Origin: Saccharum officinarum
Lineage: Eukaryota; Streptophyta; Magnoliopsida; Poales; Poaceae
Assembly (NCBI GenBank): GCA_020631735.1
Contig: CM036159.1
Location: forward strand, 22,855,511-22,919,510
Direction of reading: 5' to 3'
DNA: 64,000 bases
Shown: positions 43,528-55,261 of the stretch, piece by piece
Numbering within the stretch: position 1 is the stretch's first letter
How the letters are laid out: each line of letters opens with the position of its first letter
Program-made: the position numbers and the translations under genes
Notes under the pieces: generated by a model
The model's database searches: none
Told to the model about the DNA's origin: nothing
What the model saw: only the letters and a program-made list of their open reading frames with translations

Positions 43528-44005
43528 AAGTGGCCCAAGAGCAGGGTTCTGCTCTTCAACCAAAACCAACAAACAGAAAACAACGACGAAGGCCAAGCTT
43601 TCCATTAGAGACAAGAATTTGGCTGCAAGATAAATTGTAATAATAACCAATGTCTGGGGTTGGTACAGTGGCATAAAATAGAGCGGCCAATGGTACATAC
43701 ACGATGATACATATAAACTCAGGCACCTATACCTACTACAAGGCACTACCACAACTGCAACAGTACACAACAATGGCAGAACAAGAATGAAAAACTCAGG
43801 CTACACATTCTCGTCGGGGCAATAATTTTACAACTTGGCTGGAACGCCTTATTGTGCTTCTGACAACTGATACGAATTTCTGTTACCTATGGCCGATTCG
43901 ATTTAGTATAGTTCCACCTTCGGCTACAGTTCAGACGCGCTGCAAAGGCAAAACCAAGATTTGTTTTCTTCGGCATGTCACAGCAGGCAAGCTCAAAAGC
44001 ATAAG
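43528..44005. other. Probable 3' untranslated region of the ADA2 gene
   Basis: Low-copy-looking sequence between MITE ends and the ADA2 stop codon. On the minus strand it is the downstream region of that gene. No separate gene is seen. Confidence 0.4.
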
Positions 44006-44638
44006 CTAGACAGTTGGAGCCTCCTCATGGTTGCCCAGCTTTTTCGTTACCATATCATAAACACTATCTACTTTGGTAGGATCAACCTTAAATAAGACAT
44101 GGGCGTCTTCCTTCTTTAGGACACTACCCTTGAATATCTCCTGCATCAGCACCTCCTGCATTCTCAGGTAATGACTGGGTAGCAATCTGTTCTGACAACA
44201 TAGAAGCTTTTCCTGAAATAAAAAAGGATGGATCATGCACTGTAACAAACACAAAAGGTAGGAACAAGGACACAATACTAATATGCCCAAATGAGATCAC
44301 CAATCACCAAACAGGGTACTGAGATTTGAAATGCACTTACGCTAGCACTTAATAGCTCTGCCCCAGGAAGACAACTATATCCCAGTCATCCCACTGCTTA
44401 ACATTTGTAAGTCCTGTAGTTTTAGGAGAATCTAAGCCAGCGCCACCTTTCTTTGGATCCAAATTCCCATCAGACTCAATTTTCATAGGTCGATTCATCT
44501 TTTGTACCAATTTATTATTTGCAATAAGATGGCTGCTTTCTTTAGCTTTTTGAGCATTCACTCGTATTCTTTTTTCCTCTTTTGCTCTATGTGTATCTTT
44601 GCTTCAGCCAGCGTGCGGCATCCAGCAGAACGACATTC
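44006..44638 (-). pseudogene. ADA2: Transcriptional adaptor ADA2, last two coding exons
   Basis: ADA2 links the GCN5 acetyltransferase to the SAGA complex in the nucleus. The last exon (44006-44212) encodes LLCCQNRLLPSHYLRMQEVL, then EIFKGSVLKKEDAHVLFKVD and PTKVDSVYDMVTKKL, with stop TAG. This is the C-terminal SWIRM domain of plant ADA2. The preceding exon (44341-44638) encodes GCRTLAEAKIHIEQKRKKE, then ESDGNLDPKKGGAGLDSP and VKQWDDWDIV. The 128-bp intron between them and the acceptor at 44639-44641 are GT-AG. Two one-base deletions break the second-last exon (near 44561 and near 44366-44372). The upstream exons (ZZ, SANT and the rest) are absent; the intron runs into the scaffold gap, with copia-2 on the other side. 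The gene may be intact in the plant, with errors or a copia insertion here, or it may be a true pseudogene. Confidence 0.87.
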
Positions 44639-44845
44639 CTGAGATTCAACAAAATATAAGTAAACAATGACATTTCTATTTGCGCACCGGAATATATTGA
44701 AGCTTCTAGGACCGTATGGAAGAGACACAGAGGCAGGTTCGTTTGGCATAAGGTCAGTACATAACTTGCTTAATTCATATGCGCAGCCTAGTAACAAAAA
44801 AATGGCATGCAAGAGCTGCTGTACGAGTACTCAGCGCAACTTCCA
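44639..44845. other. ADA2 intron sequence up to the gap
   Basis: On the minus strand this is upstream of the ADA2 exon acceptor. It contains no coding match to ADA2 that I recognise and ends at the N run. Confidence 0.5.
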
Positions 44846-44945
44846 NNNNNNNNNNNNNNNNNNNNNNNNNNNNNNNNNNNNNNNNNNNNNNNNNNNNNNN
44901 NNNNNNNNNNNNNNNNNNNNNNNNNNNNNNNNNNNNNNNNNNNNN
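44846..44945. other. Assembly gap (100 N)
   Basis: Exactly 100 N. It hides the 5' LTR, PBS, gag and protease of copia-2 and perhaps the upstream exons of ADA2. The true size is unknown. Confidence 0.98.
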
Positions 44946-47802
44946 ATTCAAAGGCTTTTAGATACAACAATCTTTATCTTGTTGACTTCACCTCCGAAGA
45001 TGCAAATTTGATGACATGTTTGTTCACCAAGACCTCACTTGGTTGGCTTTGGCATAGGAGGCTTGCACATGTTGGAATGAGCACTCTCTCAACAAGCTAT
45101 TGAAGAAAGAACTAGTAAGAGATTGAAGGATGTGAAGTTTGAAAAGGACAAACCTTGTAGTGCATGTCAAGCGGGCAACAAGTTGCAAACACTCATCCAA
45201 CCAAGGCTTTTGTCAACCTCAAGAGTGCTAGAACTTCTTCATATGGATTGTTGGCCTACAACATACAAGAGCTTGGTGGTAATCTCTTTTGTCTTGTGAT
45301 AGTGATGACTACTCAAGGTATACATGGACCTTCTTCCTTCATGACAAATCCGAAGTAGCAAGTTGCTTCAAGAAGTTTGCAAAGAGAGCTCAAAATGAAT
45401 TCGAAGTCAAGATAAGAAGATTAGAGGACAATGGAAAGAGTTTGACAACACCAACATTGAAGCATATTGTGATGAAATTGGAATCAAGCATGAAGTTTCT
45501 TCAACCTACACTCCTCAACAAAATGTGTAGTTGAGAGAAAGAACCGGACTTTGATCACCCTTGCAAGAACAATGCTAGATGAGTACAACACTCCGGAGAA
45601 GTTTTGGGCCGAGGCAATCAACACCGCATGTTATGCTTCAAATCGCCTCTTTCTCCAAAAGTTTCTTGGCAAGACCCCCTATGAGTTGCTTAATGGGAAG
45701 AAGCCGGACGTCTCATTCTTCGGGTGTTTGGTTGCAAATGCTACATCTACAAGAAGCGTCAACACCTAGGAAGTTTCAAAGACGTTGTGATATTGGTTTC
45801 TTGTTGGTTACTCATCAAAGTCCAAAGCATATAGAGTATTTAACCATGCCACCGTTTGGTTGAAGAAACATATGATGTGGAATGATGAATCTAACGGCTC
45901 CCAAGGAGCAATTGAGAATTGTGATGATGTAGGTGATGAACCCTTGAGGGAGGCCATGAAGAACATGCCGTGGGAGACATCAAGCCAAAAGATGATGAGA
46001 CGATGTGCAAATCATTGATCCACCATCTTCATCACGTGTGCCTCAAGATGATGACAAGAATGAGAGAGTTGAAAATGAAGATACTTATGTCTCTCATGAA
46101 CAAGCCGAGCACAAGCACAAGATGTTGATGCTCCCCATCCACCTCCTCAAGTGGTTGATAGAAGAAACTCACCTCTACTTCAAGCTCATCCACAAGAACT
46201 CAATCATAGGAGTCCTACAAAGGAGTAATGACTCGATCTCAAAAGCTAGCTTCTTTCGTTGAACATCACTCTTTGTCTCTTGTGTTGAACCTAAGAAGTA
46301 GAAGAAGCTCTTCAAGATCCGGATTGGTGATTGCAATGCAATGCAAGAATTGAACAACTTCACCCGCATCAAGTATGACACTTGAAGAGCATCCCAAAGG
46401 TGCAAGAGTCATTGAACCAAGTGGGTTTCGAAACAAGCAAGATGACCAAGCATAGTGTGGAACAAGGCAAGACTAGTTGCAAAGGGGTTCTCTCAAGTTG
46501 AAGTCTTGATTTGGAGAAACCTTTGCACCCGTTGCAAGACTTGAAGCCATTCGTATCCTCCTTGCTTATGCATCACATCATGATATGAAACTATATCAAA
46601 TGGATTGTGAAAAGTGCATTCTTAAATGGCTTTATAAACAACTAGTCTATGTTAATCAACCTCCCGGTTTGAAGACCCTAAGATATCCTAATCATGTTTA
46701 TAGGTTGTCAAGCGTTATATGGGCTCAAGCAAGCCCTAGAGCGTGGTATGAACGCCTTCGGGACTTCCTCATTGAGAAGGGCTTCACCATTGGGAAGGTC
46801 GACACCACACTATTCACCAAGAAGCTTAATGGGGAGATCTTCATTTGTCAAGTATATGTTGATGATATCATCTTCGGTCAACAAATGAAATTACTGCAAG
46901 AATTTGGTGAATTGATGTCGAAGGAGTTCGAGATGTCAATGATTGGTGAGCTCACATTCTTCCTTGGTTTTCAAGTCAAGCAAATGAGAGAAGGATTTTC
47001 ATCTCTCAAGAAAAGTATACCAAGGATCTTCTCAAAAGATTCAAGATGGAAGAATGCAAGCCAATCAAGACCCCAATGCCATCAAATGGACATCTCGACC
47101 TAAGATGAGGGAGGTAACCGGTCGATCAAACTCTCTACCGTTCTATGATTGGTAGCTTGTGTTACCTTACCGCATCTAGGCCCGATATCATGTTTAGTGT
47201 GTGCATGTGTGCTCGCTTTCAAGCGTGCCCTAAAGAACCTCACTTAAGTGCCGTAAAAAGAATCCTAAGATATCTTAAGCACACCCCAAGTATTGGTTTA
47301 TGGTATCCCAAAGGAGCTAGATTCCAACTAGTTGGCTATTCCGATTCGGATTATGCCGGTTGCAAAATTGATAGAAAAGCACATCCGAGGGTGCCATTTG
47401 CTTGGGAGATCACTAGTATCTTGGTCATCTAAAAAGCAAAATAGTGTGCTTTGTCCACCGCCGAGGCGGAATACATTGCCGCGGGGCTTGTTGTGCACAA
47501 ATCTTATATATGAAACAAACCCTCCTAGACTATGGAGTTGTTCTTGAAAAGGTGCCACTTTTATGTGACAATGAAAGTGCCGTTAAAATTGCTAATAATC
47601 CGTACAACACTCTCGCACCAAGCACATTGATATCCGCCATCACTTTCTAAGAGATCACGTTGCTAAAAATGACATATCACTAGAAGGTGTAAGAAGTGAA
47701 AATCAATTAGCGGATATCTTCACTAAACCTTTGGACGAGGCTACCTTTTGTAGGCTAAGAAGTGAACTTAATGTGCTTGATTCAAGTAACTTTAAAAAAT
47801 GA
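44946..47802 (+). pseudogene. Copia-2 pol: integrase, RT, RNase H
   Basis: The pre-integrase region reads YNNLYLVDFTSEDANLMTC and SLGWLWHRRLAHVGMSTL. The zinc-binding CSACQAG-like box is near 45160. The integrase core has DDYSRYTWTFFLHDKSEV (about 45300) and, after frame changes, RKNRTLITLARTMLDEY and FWAEAINTACYASNRL (45540-45640). RT shows VYVNQPPG (about 46650), RDFLIEKGFTIGKVDTTLF and QVYVDDIIFG (about 46850-46880). RNase H shows YLTASRPDIMFSVCMCARF, YSDSDYAGCKIDRK, HCRGACCAQILYMKQTLLDY and QLADIFTKPLD. At least ten frame changes occur. Compared with copia-1, most are single missing bases, for example CTTCGGTCAA against CTTCGGGTCAA at 46872, and GTGTGCTTT against GTGTGGCTTT at 47445. Confidence 0.9.
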
Positions 47803-49477
47803 GCGCGTGTTGTCCCTTGCATTGCATTGTATCATATGTCATGTTTACCTTACCGCAATGCATTTAGGGCTTGGCTAACACGGTTACGATAACCCTCCTT
47901 TGGAGGAGTGAAGAAGCCTAACCGTGGATCAAACTTGACAAGCAACCTAGCTTTACTTTCTTGTATTGCATTGCATATGCATGGTTGTTTGTTTGTCGTT
48001 TCTTTTCGGTTTAGCTTTGAGCAACCTCTGTTTCGTCCATGAATAGAGAGAGCATTTGACGCTCCTAAAGGTCCAAAAACTCTATTGCATGGCCATACGT
48101 TGCTCCTTGGGTGTTTATTGCCTATTTTCGTAAAATAATACTAGCCTAAGGCAAACTATTTTGAAAAATTTGAGGGTTGAGTGAGGTCACTCATATCGGG
48201 TTCCAATTGGTGTTTATTTGTGTCTCTTTGAGTTGGAACTTGATTGGGAGAAGTCGCGTCGAAGTTCGGAACGAAGAATGGCGAAAAACAGCGACCGGAC
48301 GCTGCACCGGACGCAGTGTTGCTGCACCACCGCGTCCGGTCCCGGCGTCCACCAGCGCGTCCGTTTTCCAGAAGACAAAGTCCAGATCTAGTCACCGGAC
48401 GCTGCACCGGACGCGCCTCTGACCACCACCGCGTCCGGTCCCGCTACCACCACCGCGTCCGGTGCTCCGCGATGAATTCCCGAGCACTCAGCCATCGGAC
48501 TCTGATCGCGTCCGGTCTGTCCACACCGGACGCGCCCGGTGACTCCAGGCGCTTACTGGAGTGTCACCGGACGCTTCACCACCGCGTCCGGTGATTTTCA
48601 CCACCGCGTCCGGTGCTACCAAATCGAGCGGATCTCGCCCTCATATAACCGTATCGTTTCTTTTTCTTTTTCTTCAAACCGATCGAATCCGCCGCCGCCG
48701 TGCCCTAGTCGCCGTTCCGCGCTCCCGCGCCTCTTCCTCGCCGCCGGCGAGCCTCCACGCGCCGCGCCCTAGCTCTCGGCGAACCTCGCCGCGCCCCCAG
48801 CTCTCCCGCGCTGCCAGCCGCGCCGCGCCAGCTCATTCTCCGCCCGCGCCCGCGCCTGCGCCACCACCGTGCGCCGCCAAACTCACCGCCGGCGAGCCAC
48901 CACCCGCCAAGAGCCGGCCACCTGCCACCACTGTGGTATCCCCAGCGCCGCAGCTCACCCCTGTGCTCCCGTGCCCTCGCTTCCTTCGGCCGAGATTTGA
49001 ACCTAGGGTTTACCCCTAAACCCTAGCTTAGGTTTCCTTCAACCCTACGGCTTCTCGAGGTAACGGCTCGTCTCGATTCAGTTTTCGATTCAAGTCCTTT
49101 CAATTCTCTCGTTAGGGCTTGCCGTTGACCATAACCTTTCATTGCTGTCCCGATTGGTCGTTTCAGTGCTCGATCGCCGATCTCGGGGGTTCTCGCGAAC
49201 TAGGTCACCTCGTCCCTTCACCGTCGTCTCGTCGATCCGAGGTAGCCCAGCGTTTTCACTTCGTATCTCACGTGCTTGCTATCTAGGGTTTCGTATCTTT
49301 AGATATATATATATGCTTATTGTATATCTCTCTATTCCATACGTGCAGCGAGTCAGTCGGTGTGCCGGGTCAGATCTGTTTGCTAAATCCGAGGCCAAGC
49401 CTGCGGATACGGATTGAGGCCAAGCCTCTCGAGTGTCAGTTCATCATCTCACAGAGGTTCTCAGGCAGTCAGTCAGC
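47803..49477 (+). other. Copia-2 linker between pol and the 3' ORF
   Basis: Same layout as 11504-13200 in copia-1: spacer, palindromic array (48293-48615), GC-rich stretch (48680-48990) and a leader before the ATG at 49478. The open frames in the GC-rich part are not supported as genes. Confidence 0.6.
48293..48615. repeat. Palindromic CCGGACGC array, copia-2 internal
   Basis: About a dozen ACCGGACGC / GCGTCCGGT units, mostly in the CACCGGACGC or GCGTCCGGTG form, with CACCACCGCGTCCGGT as a recurrent phrase. It is co-linear with 11998-12335. Confidence 0.85.
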
Positions 49478-51930
49478 ATGGTGCGTTGCAAGAACGCCGG
49501 AGGAGCTCCTGGCGACGGGGACAACAGTCCTCCCCGTCGTGATGAGATTGCGCGCGGTAAGCGCATCAAGATTGCAGCCAGGAAGAAGAGGAGGACACTT
49601 TCAGATGCAGAGGTTGCTCAGGCCGTGGCAGACGCCGCAGAGCAGGCAGAGAGAGGGCAGACGTAGTGGGTTACACATAGGCGAGCGTCGCTTTCATCTT
49701 GAAGGTCGACAGCTCGGCACTGAGGCCACTGAGGACACCGAGGCTACAGCACCTTCAGAGCAGATGTCAGTGGATCCACCCACAGAGCAGACAGAGCTCA
49801 CAGGACACTGAGGCTACCCAGGCTACTGAGGCTCCACAGGCCACTGAGGATACAGAGGAGCAGGCAGCTCAGTCTCCACCACGTCGTCGCTCCACACGTG
49901 CTCGTACTCAGGTGACACCTAGGCCAGAGGGCCCGCGTCGTGGTGCACGACCTCCTCCCAGAGTTAGAGGGTCACCCCCGGTTGTGCACTTAGACCTGAG
50001 GTGCTTCTTCACGTCAGGTGAAGAGCTTGAGGTTTGTGGAGGTCAGCCGATGGTTTCCACCTGTCAGAGATCCCAGTGCTTCAGAGGTTTCTATACCCCA
50101 CTTCAGGAGGACTTCTACAGGGCCCTAGTTGACAGTGGCATTGCTTTCAGACCTCAGAGGGTATGTCGACTAGAGGCATTGGTTGATGTTGTGGGAGAGC
50201 AGCTCCGTCCTCACCTGTCCTATCTGCCTGGCTTATCAGATCTACTTGGACGGACAGGTGCTTACTGCGGTACATGGGTCAGGGAGTTCTATGCTTCCTT
50301 GTGGATTGATCCTGCTCATGAGTTTATTCACTTCGCATTCAGAGCCGCGACCACAGACTCTACAGCTCCAGAGCCCGAGAGATCCTCAGACTACCAGCTT
50401 CTGACACGAGGATCCACCAGTTGTGCTATGGCCAGACTACACCTCCCAGACGCCCTCACGGCGGTTCAGTGCCACCCACCGACCTGGTTCGACCCTGCTT
50501 TCGCGAGCCTTTTGGCGAAGGGTCACGTCGTACTCCTGCCAGCCTGACGCCTCTTGCCCGAGTCTTGGATGCCATTCTCAGACGCACTTTACTTCCTAGA
50601 CTTGGCTACAGAGAGGGACTGACGAGGATGCAGCTTTGGGTTGTTCACCACCTCATGACACAGCGACAGTTGATATCTGGGATCTTATCCTGAGTGAGAT
50701 GGAGGACACCATTGCTGAGGGCTTCAAGGGCAACCGTCAGCTTCCCTATGCCCACTGGATTTGTTTCATCATCAGATCAGCTATCCAGATGCCACCAGAG
50801 ATCAGGGCAGAGATTGCCAACACCACTACATCATTCCCTGATTATGATATTCGACAGCTTTGGGCTTCTATCACTAGAGAGCAGGCTCCAGCACCAGGAC
50901 AGCGTGAGCGCCCAGAGGTTCCTGAGACAGCAGCTGAGCAGGACGCTAGAGTTGACGAGCTTGCCGAGGCAGAGCTCGCAGACCTTGACACTCAGCCTGC
51001 TGGGATACCTGAGGATGTCACTTCAGACAGCACTGATGAGACTATCAGCCCATCCCCAGGTACCGGTCTCCTCGGTCTCACGACCACGAGGCCGGTGGAT
51101 CTGGCTCAGCCTCCCGCTCAGACCCAGCCATGGTGGCTATCCTTGAGAGGTTGACCCAGGCTCAGGAGCAGCAGCAGCAGCAGATACAGCGCCAGGCACA
51201 GGATACAGCTGCCGCACTAGCACAGATTCAGGCTCGTCAGGACGAGTTTCAGAGACAGCAGCTTGAGATCCAGAGGCAGCAGGTTGAGATGCAGCGACAG
51301 AGTCAGCAGCAGTACATGGATCTCCTGCGCCATCTTATCACAGTGGGGTTCCTCCGCCAGCTTCTGTCATGACTCAGGCTTTGCATTCCAGTGGTCCGTC
51401 GAGTCAGGGACAGCCGAGCTTACAGTTTACATCTCCACAGCAGCAGGTTCCCCAGTCATTTCAGTCCCCGAGCTTCACTCCTATACATACGGGTTTACAC
51501 CGTCAGACCAGCCTCGCCAGCATCTTCTGACAGACACACCTCTTGTGATTACAGTGCCACCTACAGCGAGTTGACTGGTCAGCCGACACCCTCGCACACT
51601 ACTACATTTCACACTTCGTCAGGTTGTCAGCTCCGAGGCAGTCGTTCCACCAGTGACAGGGACCGGACTACAGAGACCCTCCCCTCTTCAGTTGCCTCGA
51701 CAGATCCCCCAGCTACTGGCGCACTTCAGGCTCAGGTTACTCAGACAGATCCACTTGTTGCTACACAGTCAGTGCCTGTTCCTGCTCAGACCCCGACCGC
51801 TTCGCAGCCACGTGCTTCTTCAGAGGGTCAGCCAGATAGCTCAGACTCCGAGGGCGATTCACTTCACTTCGTGATTACTCCGCGCACCTCGGCACCCGAC
51901 ACGACTCCGTCTGTCCCCCCGTCAGATTAG
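49478..51930 (+). pseudogene. Copia-2 extra 3' ORF (env-position ORF)
   Basis: ATG at 49478 gives MVRCKNAGGAPGDGDNSPPR and a basic stretch KRIKIAARKKRRTLSDAEVA. The central domain is readable in alternating frames: RTGAYCGTWVREFYASLWID, PAHEFIHFAFR, PTDLVRPCFREPFGEGSRR, LGYREGLTRMQLWVVHHL and EGFKGNRQLPYAHWICFII. A glutamine-rich coiled coil (IQARQDEFQRQQLEIQRQQ and neighbours, 51150-51330) and a P/S/T-rich tail follow, with stop at 51930. It matches the copia-1 ORF at 13201-15590 over its length, about 820 codons. The domain resembles a putative plant transposon protein family. No membrane helix is evident. The breaks are mostly one-base losses. Confidence 0.8.
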
Positions 51931-52369
51931 ATTAGTTTTTTGGCGCTTGATGCCAAAGGGGGAGAGAGAGTAGTTTCAGGGGAGTTTGTGAGTGGGTTTT
52001 CGTTTCTCGTGTGCTCATTCATGCATATCTTGTTTATTTTCAGTATTGCATTCGTGTGACATTGTCGTCGAGTCATAAACTTCGAGTCTTAATATCCGTC
52101 TCAGTGATTAATATATGTCACCGTTTTAGCTATAGCTCTAAGGTTGTGCTTCCGTGCCTTACTCCGATTACTTATGAGCTATATCCTTATGTGTACTAAC
52201 GCTTTTTGTCTTATCTTATGAAGTACACTCTTTTGGCTTGGGGCACATAAACAATTCCTAAACCCCTTGTGCTTATTGTATTTTGCTTATGTGAACCAAG
52301 CATGCTTGAAAACCTTCACTCTAATCCATTGAAACTTAGTGTTGTCATCAATCACCAAAAGGGGGAGAT
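51931..52369 (+). other. Copia-2 3' untranslated region with polypurine tract
   Basis: Ends in AAAAGGGGGAGAT (52357-52369), the polypurine tract before the LTR. An upstream AAAGGGGGAGAGAG lies at 51954-51967. No gene. Confidence 0.8.
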
Positions 52370-52799
52370 TGAAAGCATCTAGGCCCCAAGGTTTGGTTTC
52401 GGTAATTAATGACAACACTTTATTACCATGACTAACGTGTGTTTTGCAGAAACATTGGTAAGTTAGGTCATGGAGGTGATAACTGCTTTGAGCACTATGG
52501 CTTCGTGTCCCTTGATGGAAATCGTTTCGGTTTTCAAAAGAGTGACGTCAAGATTAAGGACGGTTAGTTCCGGATGACGAAGTGTTGAGACACATTCGGA
52601 ATAGTCGTTAGGATCTTCGTTTTTCTCTTTTGGCCGTACTATAAAGGGGGCATGAATGGGTAGCTTGACCTAGGCGAGTCCTATGTTTAGGTGTGGTGCA
52701 CACTTGTTAAACTTGGCGCTAGGCAACCCTAGATTGGCTCAAGGTTCAGTTAGAAGCAACTTGGTTGAAGTTGCGACGCGTTTCGGGCTGTTTTCTAGC

Positions 52800-53191
52800 A
52801 CCGGACGCGGTCTTCGGGAACACCGGACGCGTCCGGTGTATACGTTACCGCGACTAGGTTTCGGCCTCGACCACCGGACGCGGTCCTCGCGAGGACCGGA
52901 CGCGGTGGTCAACGACCGACACGTGTCACCGAGAGAGAACGCCCGTCGGACGCGACCTGGATTTGATCGGCGCGTCCGGTGCGAGTCCAGTAAGGTCCAG
53001 AGAGGACCGGACGCGTCCGGTCTTCAGGCATCGACGCGGCCTCGCGTCCGGTGTAAGTCCAGTAAGCACCCTTGCACGTCGGACGCGTCCGGTGCTACCT
53101 GACCGGTGCGTCCGGTGTTTCGATTTCGAAATCAGGTTTTGACCGTTACGGGGACCGGCGCGTCCGGTGCGTTGCACCGGCGCGTCCGGTG
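52800..53191. repeat. Palindromic CCGGACGC array in copia-2 LTR
   Basis: Repeated CACCGGACGC and GCGTCCGGTG units, including a full palindrome GACCGGACGCGTCCGGTC at about 53003-53020. It lies upstream of the TATA box, as in copia-1. Confidence 0.87.
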
Positions 53192-53233
53192 ACCCCGTGT
53201 CAGAAAGTAACGGTTCGTTTTCTTTGAGGGGTG

Positions 53234-53241
53234 TATAAATA
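53234..53241 (+). promoter_or_regulatory. LTR TATA box (copia-2)
   Basis: TATAAATA in GGGGTGTATAAATACAACCCC, equivalent to 16896-16903. Confidence 0.7.
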
Positions 53242-53946
53242 CAACCCCTCCACCTCTTTTAGAGGTCTCTTGCTCATTCAAACATCTGAGAAAACCTTTA
53301 GAGTGCAAAGGAGTGCAAGAGCTCTAGTGAGGATAGAGATTTGAGAATCGAAGCTTGAGAGCACCTCACTAGCGGATTAGAGAGTAGCAAGTGTGCATCC
53401 ACCTCCTCATTTGGGCTCGTTGTGGTCAAGTGAGAGTTCTAGCTTGTTACTCTTGGTGATCGCCATCACCTAGACGGCTTTGGTGATTGGGAGTTTGGTG
53501 ATCATCCGGCGGAGCTTGTGGATGACCCAACTCAAGTTGTGAGCGGTTTTGGGTGATTCGCCGCGACGGAGTGTCGAAGAATCAACCCGTAGAGAGCACT
53601 TGATCCTTGCGCGGATCAAGGGAGCGACACCCTTGCGCGGGTGCTCCAACGAGGACTAGTGGGAGTGGCGACTCTCCGATACCTCGGAAAAACATCGCCG
53701 TGTTCCTTGCCCCTTTACTTTCAAGCAATTACTTTCTCGTATTTACTTTCATTGCTTGTTTTACATTCCTAGAATTGCCATGCTAGACTAGGATTGGAAA
53801 CTAGGGTGCAAAACTTTTTATCGGTAGACTCTCTAGGAACACAAGTAGGCACTAGGGGTGAATTCCGGCTTATAGGATTTAATTCTTGCAATTAATTTTT
53901 AGAAAAGCCCAATTCACCCCCCCTCTTGGGCATCTTGATCCTTTCA

Positions 53947-55260
53947 GGCTGGCCGGGGAAGGCAGCGTCGAGCCTGTTCCCGCAGGGCCGAGAATGCGCT
54001 TGCAGCTGGCCATGGAGAAGCAGTCGCGTCGAAGACCTGCGCTCGCTCGCCACGCCGGAGACGGAGACGGGGATAGGGGGGCGTCCTTCTTCCTTCTTCC
54101 TCTAGCTCGTGCGCCCGTCCTTCTTTCTTCTTCCTCGAGCTCGGGGTCGGCGCAGAGGCCGGGATGGGGCTAGGGCCGCCGCCGGGTAGGAGTATGGCCC
54201 GCGCCATCAGGATGGGGTAGGGGCAGGCCTGCATCGCCGCGGGGTGAGCAGGGCCCGCACGTCGTCGTCCGGGATGGGGAACTAGCAGCGGATGGAAGGG
54301 GATGGGGAAGCAGCGGCTTGAAGGAAAGGAGAAGCGGTTGGACACATGGGATGGCTCCGACCTAGGCTGCGGCCAGCCTTGGGCGGGGCGGGTGGGGTAG
54401 CAGACCGGCGAACCCTAGTTGCAGGTCGCGGTTGCTCGCGGATGCTGAAGGGGGTGACGGGAGGAGCGGACGCGAGTCGAACAGAAGTGCATCGTTATTG
54501 TCCCCTCATAACCAGTGGCTTGTGGGTAATTTTGGGCTCAAAAACCAGTGAAAGCAGGGGAAGAGGTGATTTTGGATTTGTACTGTAGTGAAACCTGCTT
54601 TTGAGCAAAAGCTCATATGACTTTTGGGCTCTTTGACTGGTTTTTGGCTTTTGCAAAAGCAAAAGCGGGTTGGAAAGCTAACTAAAGGGACCCTTAATCT
54701 TTAAGCACTATAGAGTTCTTAATCTTGAATTAGCAAATCCAAATCACTCGGTAGCCTATAAGATCCAATCAGGACCTAAATAAAACCAGAAGGCATGGCA
54801 GATAACAAAGCGCTCGCAGCAAGTTGGTCCATACCCGTATATATCTTCGCCGTACGTGCCAGAGAGTTAAGACAACCGGACAGCTCCTTAATTATGTCAG
54901 AGGAACAGAGTAATATACAGTAATTTCGAAGTGACAAAGTGCGTTCTTTTGTTAAAATCTTGTGAAAGTTACACTATTATGTTCTAGCAAAATACTAAGG
55001 TCGTTTCCTTTGGAAGTGTTTTTCATCCGAAAACAGTAGCGAGTTTTAAGGAATCTTATTTAACATGCACTTCAGCAAAAATAAAGCTGTTTTTCTTTCT
55101 TTCTAAAATCAACTAGAAACCTGCTTTACCGGCACCATAGTGCTTCGGTCACTGTGGGCTTGTGTAAGCAAACCCCACTAAAAAGGCCATAAAAGGTCAC
55201 GCGCTGAAAACAAGAAGAAGAAATCAGCGTGTATTAGAACATTATTCAATCGGTAATGCT
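53947..55260. other. Intergenic sequence after copia-2
   Basis: GC-rich to about 54480, then AT-richer with AGCAAAAGCTCATATGAC and TTTTGCAAAAGCAAAAGCGG (about 54600-54670), phrases typical of small grass DNA elements. No gene is supported. Confidence 0.4.
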
Positions 55261-55261
55261 G

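Larger units (their letters stand above)
44946..53946 (+). mobile_element. Copia-2: SIRE/Maximus-type Ty1/copia element, 5' end in gap
   Basis: Continuous from the region before integrase to the end of the 3' LTR: integrase, RT, RNase H (stop at 47800-47802), array-bearing linker, extra 3' ORF (49478-51930), polypurine tract and LTR (52370-53946). It belongs to the same family as copia-1 but is clearly less affected by C-to-T change. Instead it has many one-base deletions. Integrase before RT is the Ty1/copia order. Confidence 0.93.
52370..53946 (+). repeat. Copia-2 3' LTR (1577 bp)
   Basis: Starts TGAAAGCATCTAGGCCCC and ends CATCTTGATCCTTTCA. It carries the palindromic array (52800-53191) and TATA box (53234-53241). 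Its sister LTR and TSD are not visible because of the gap. Confidence 0.93.
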
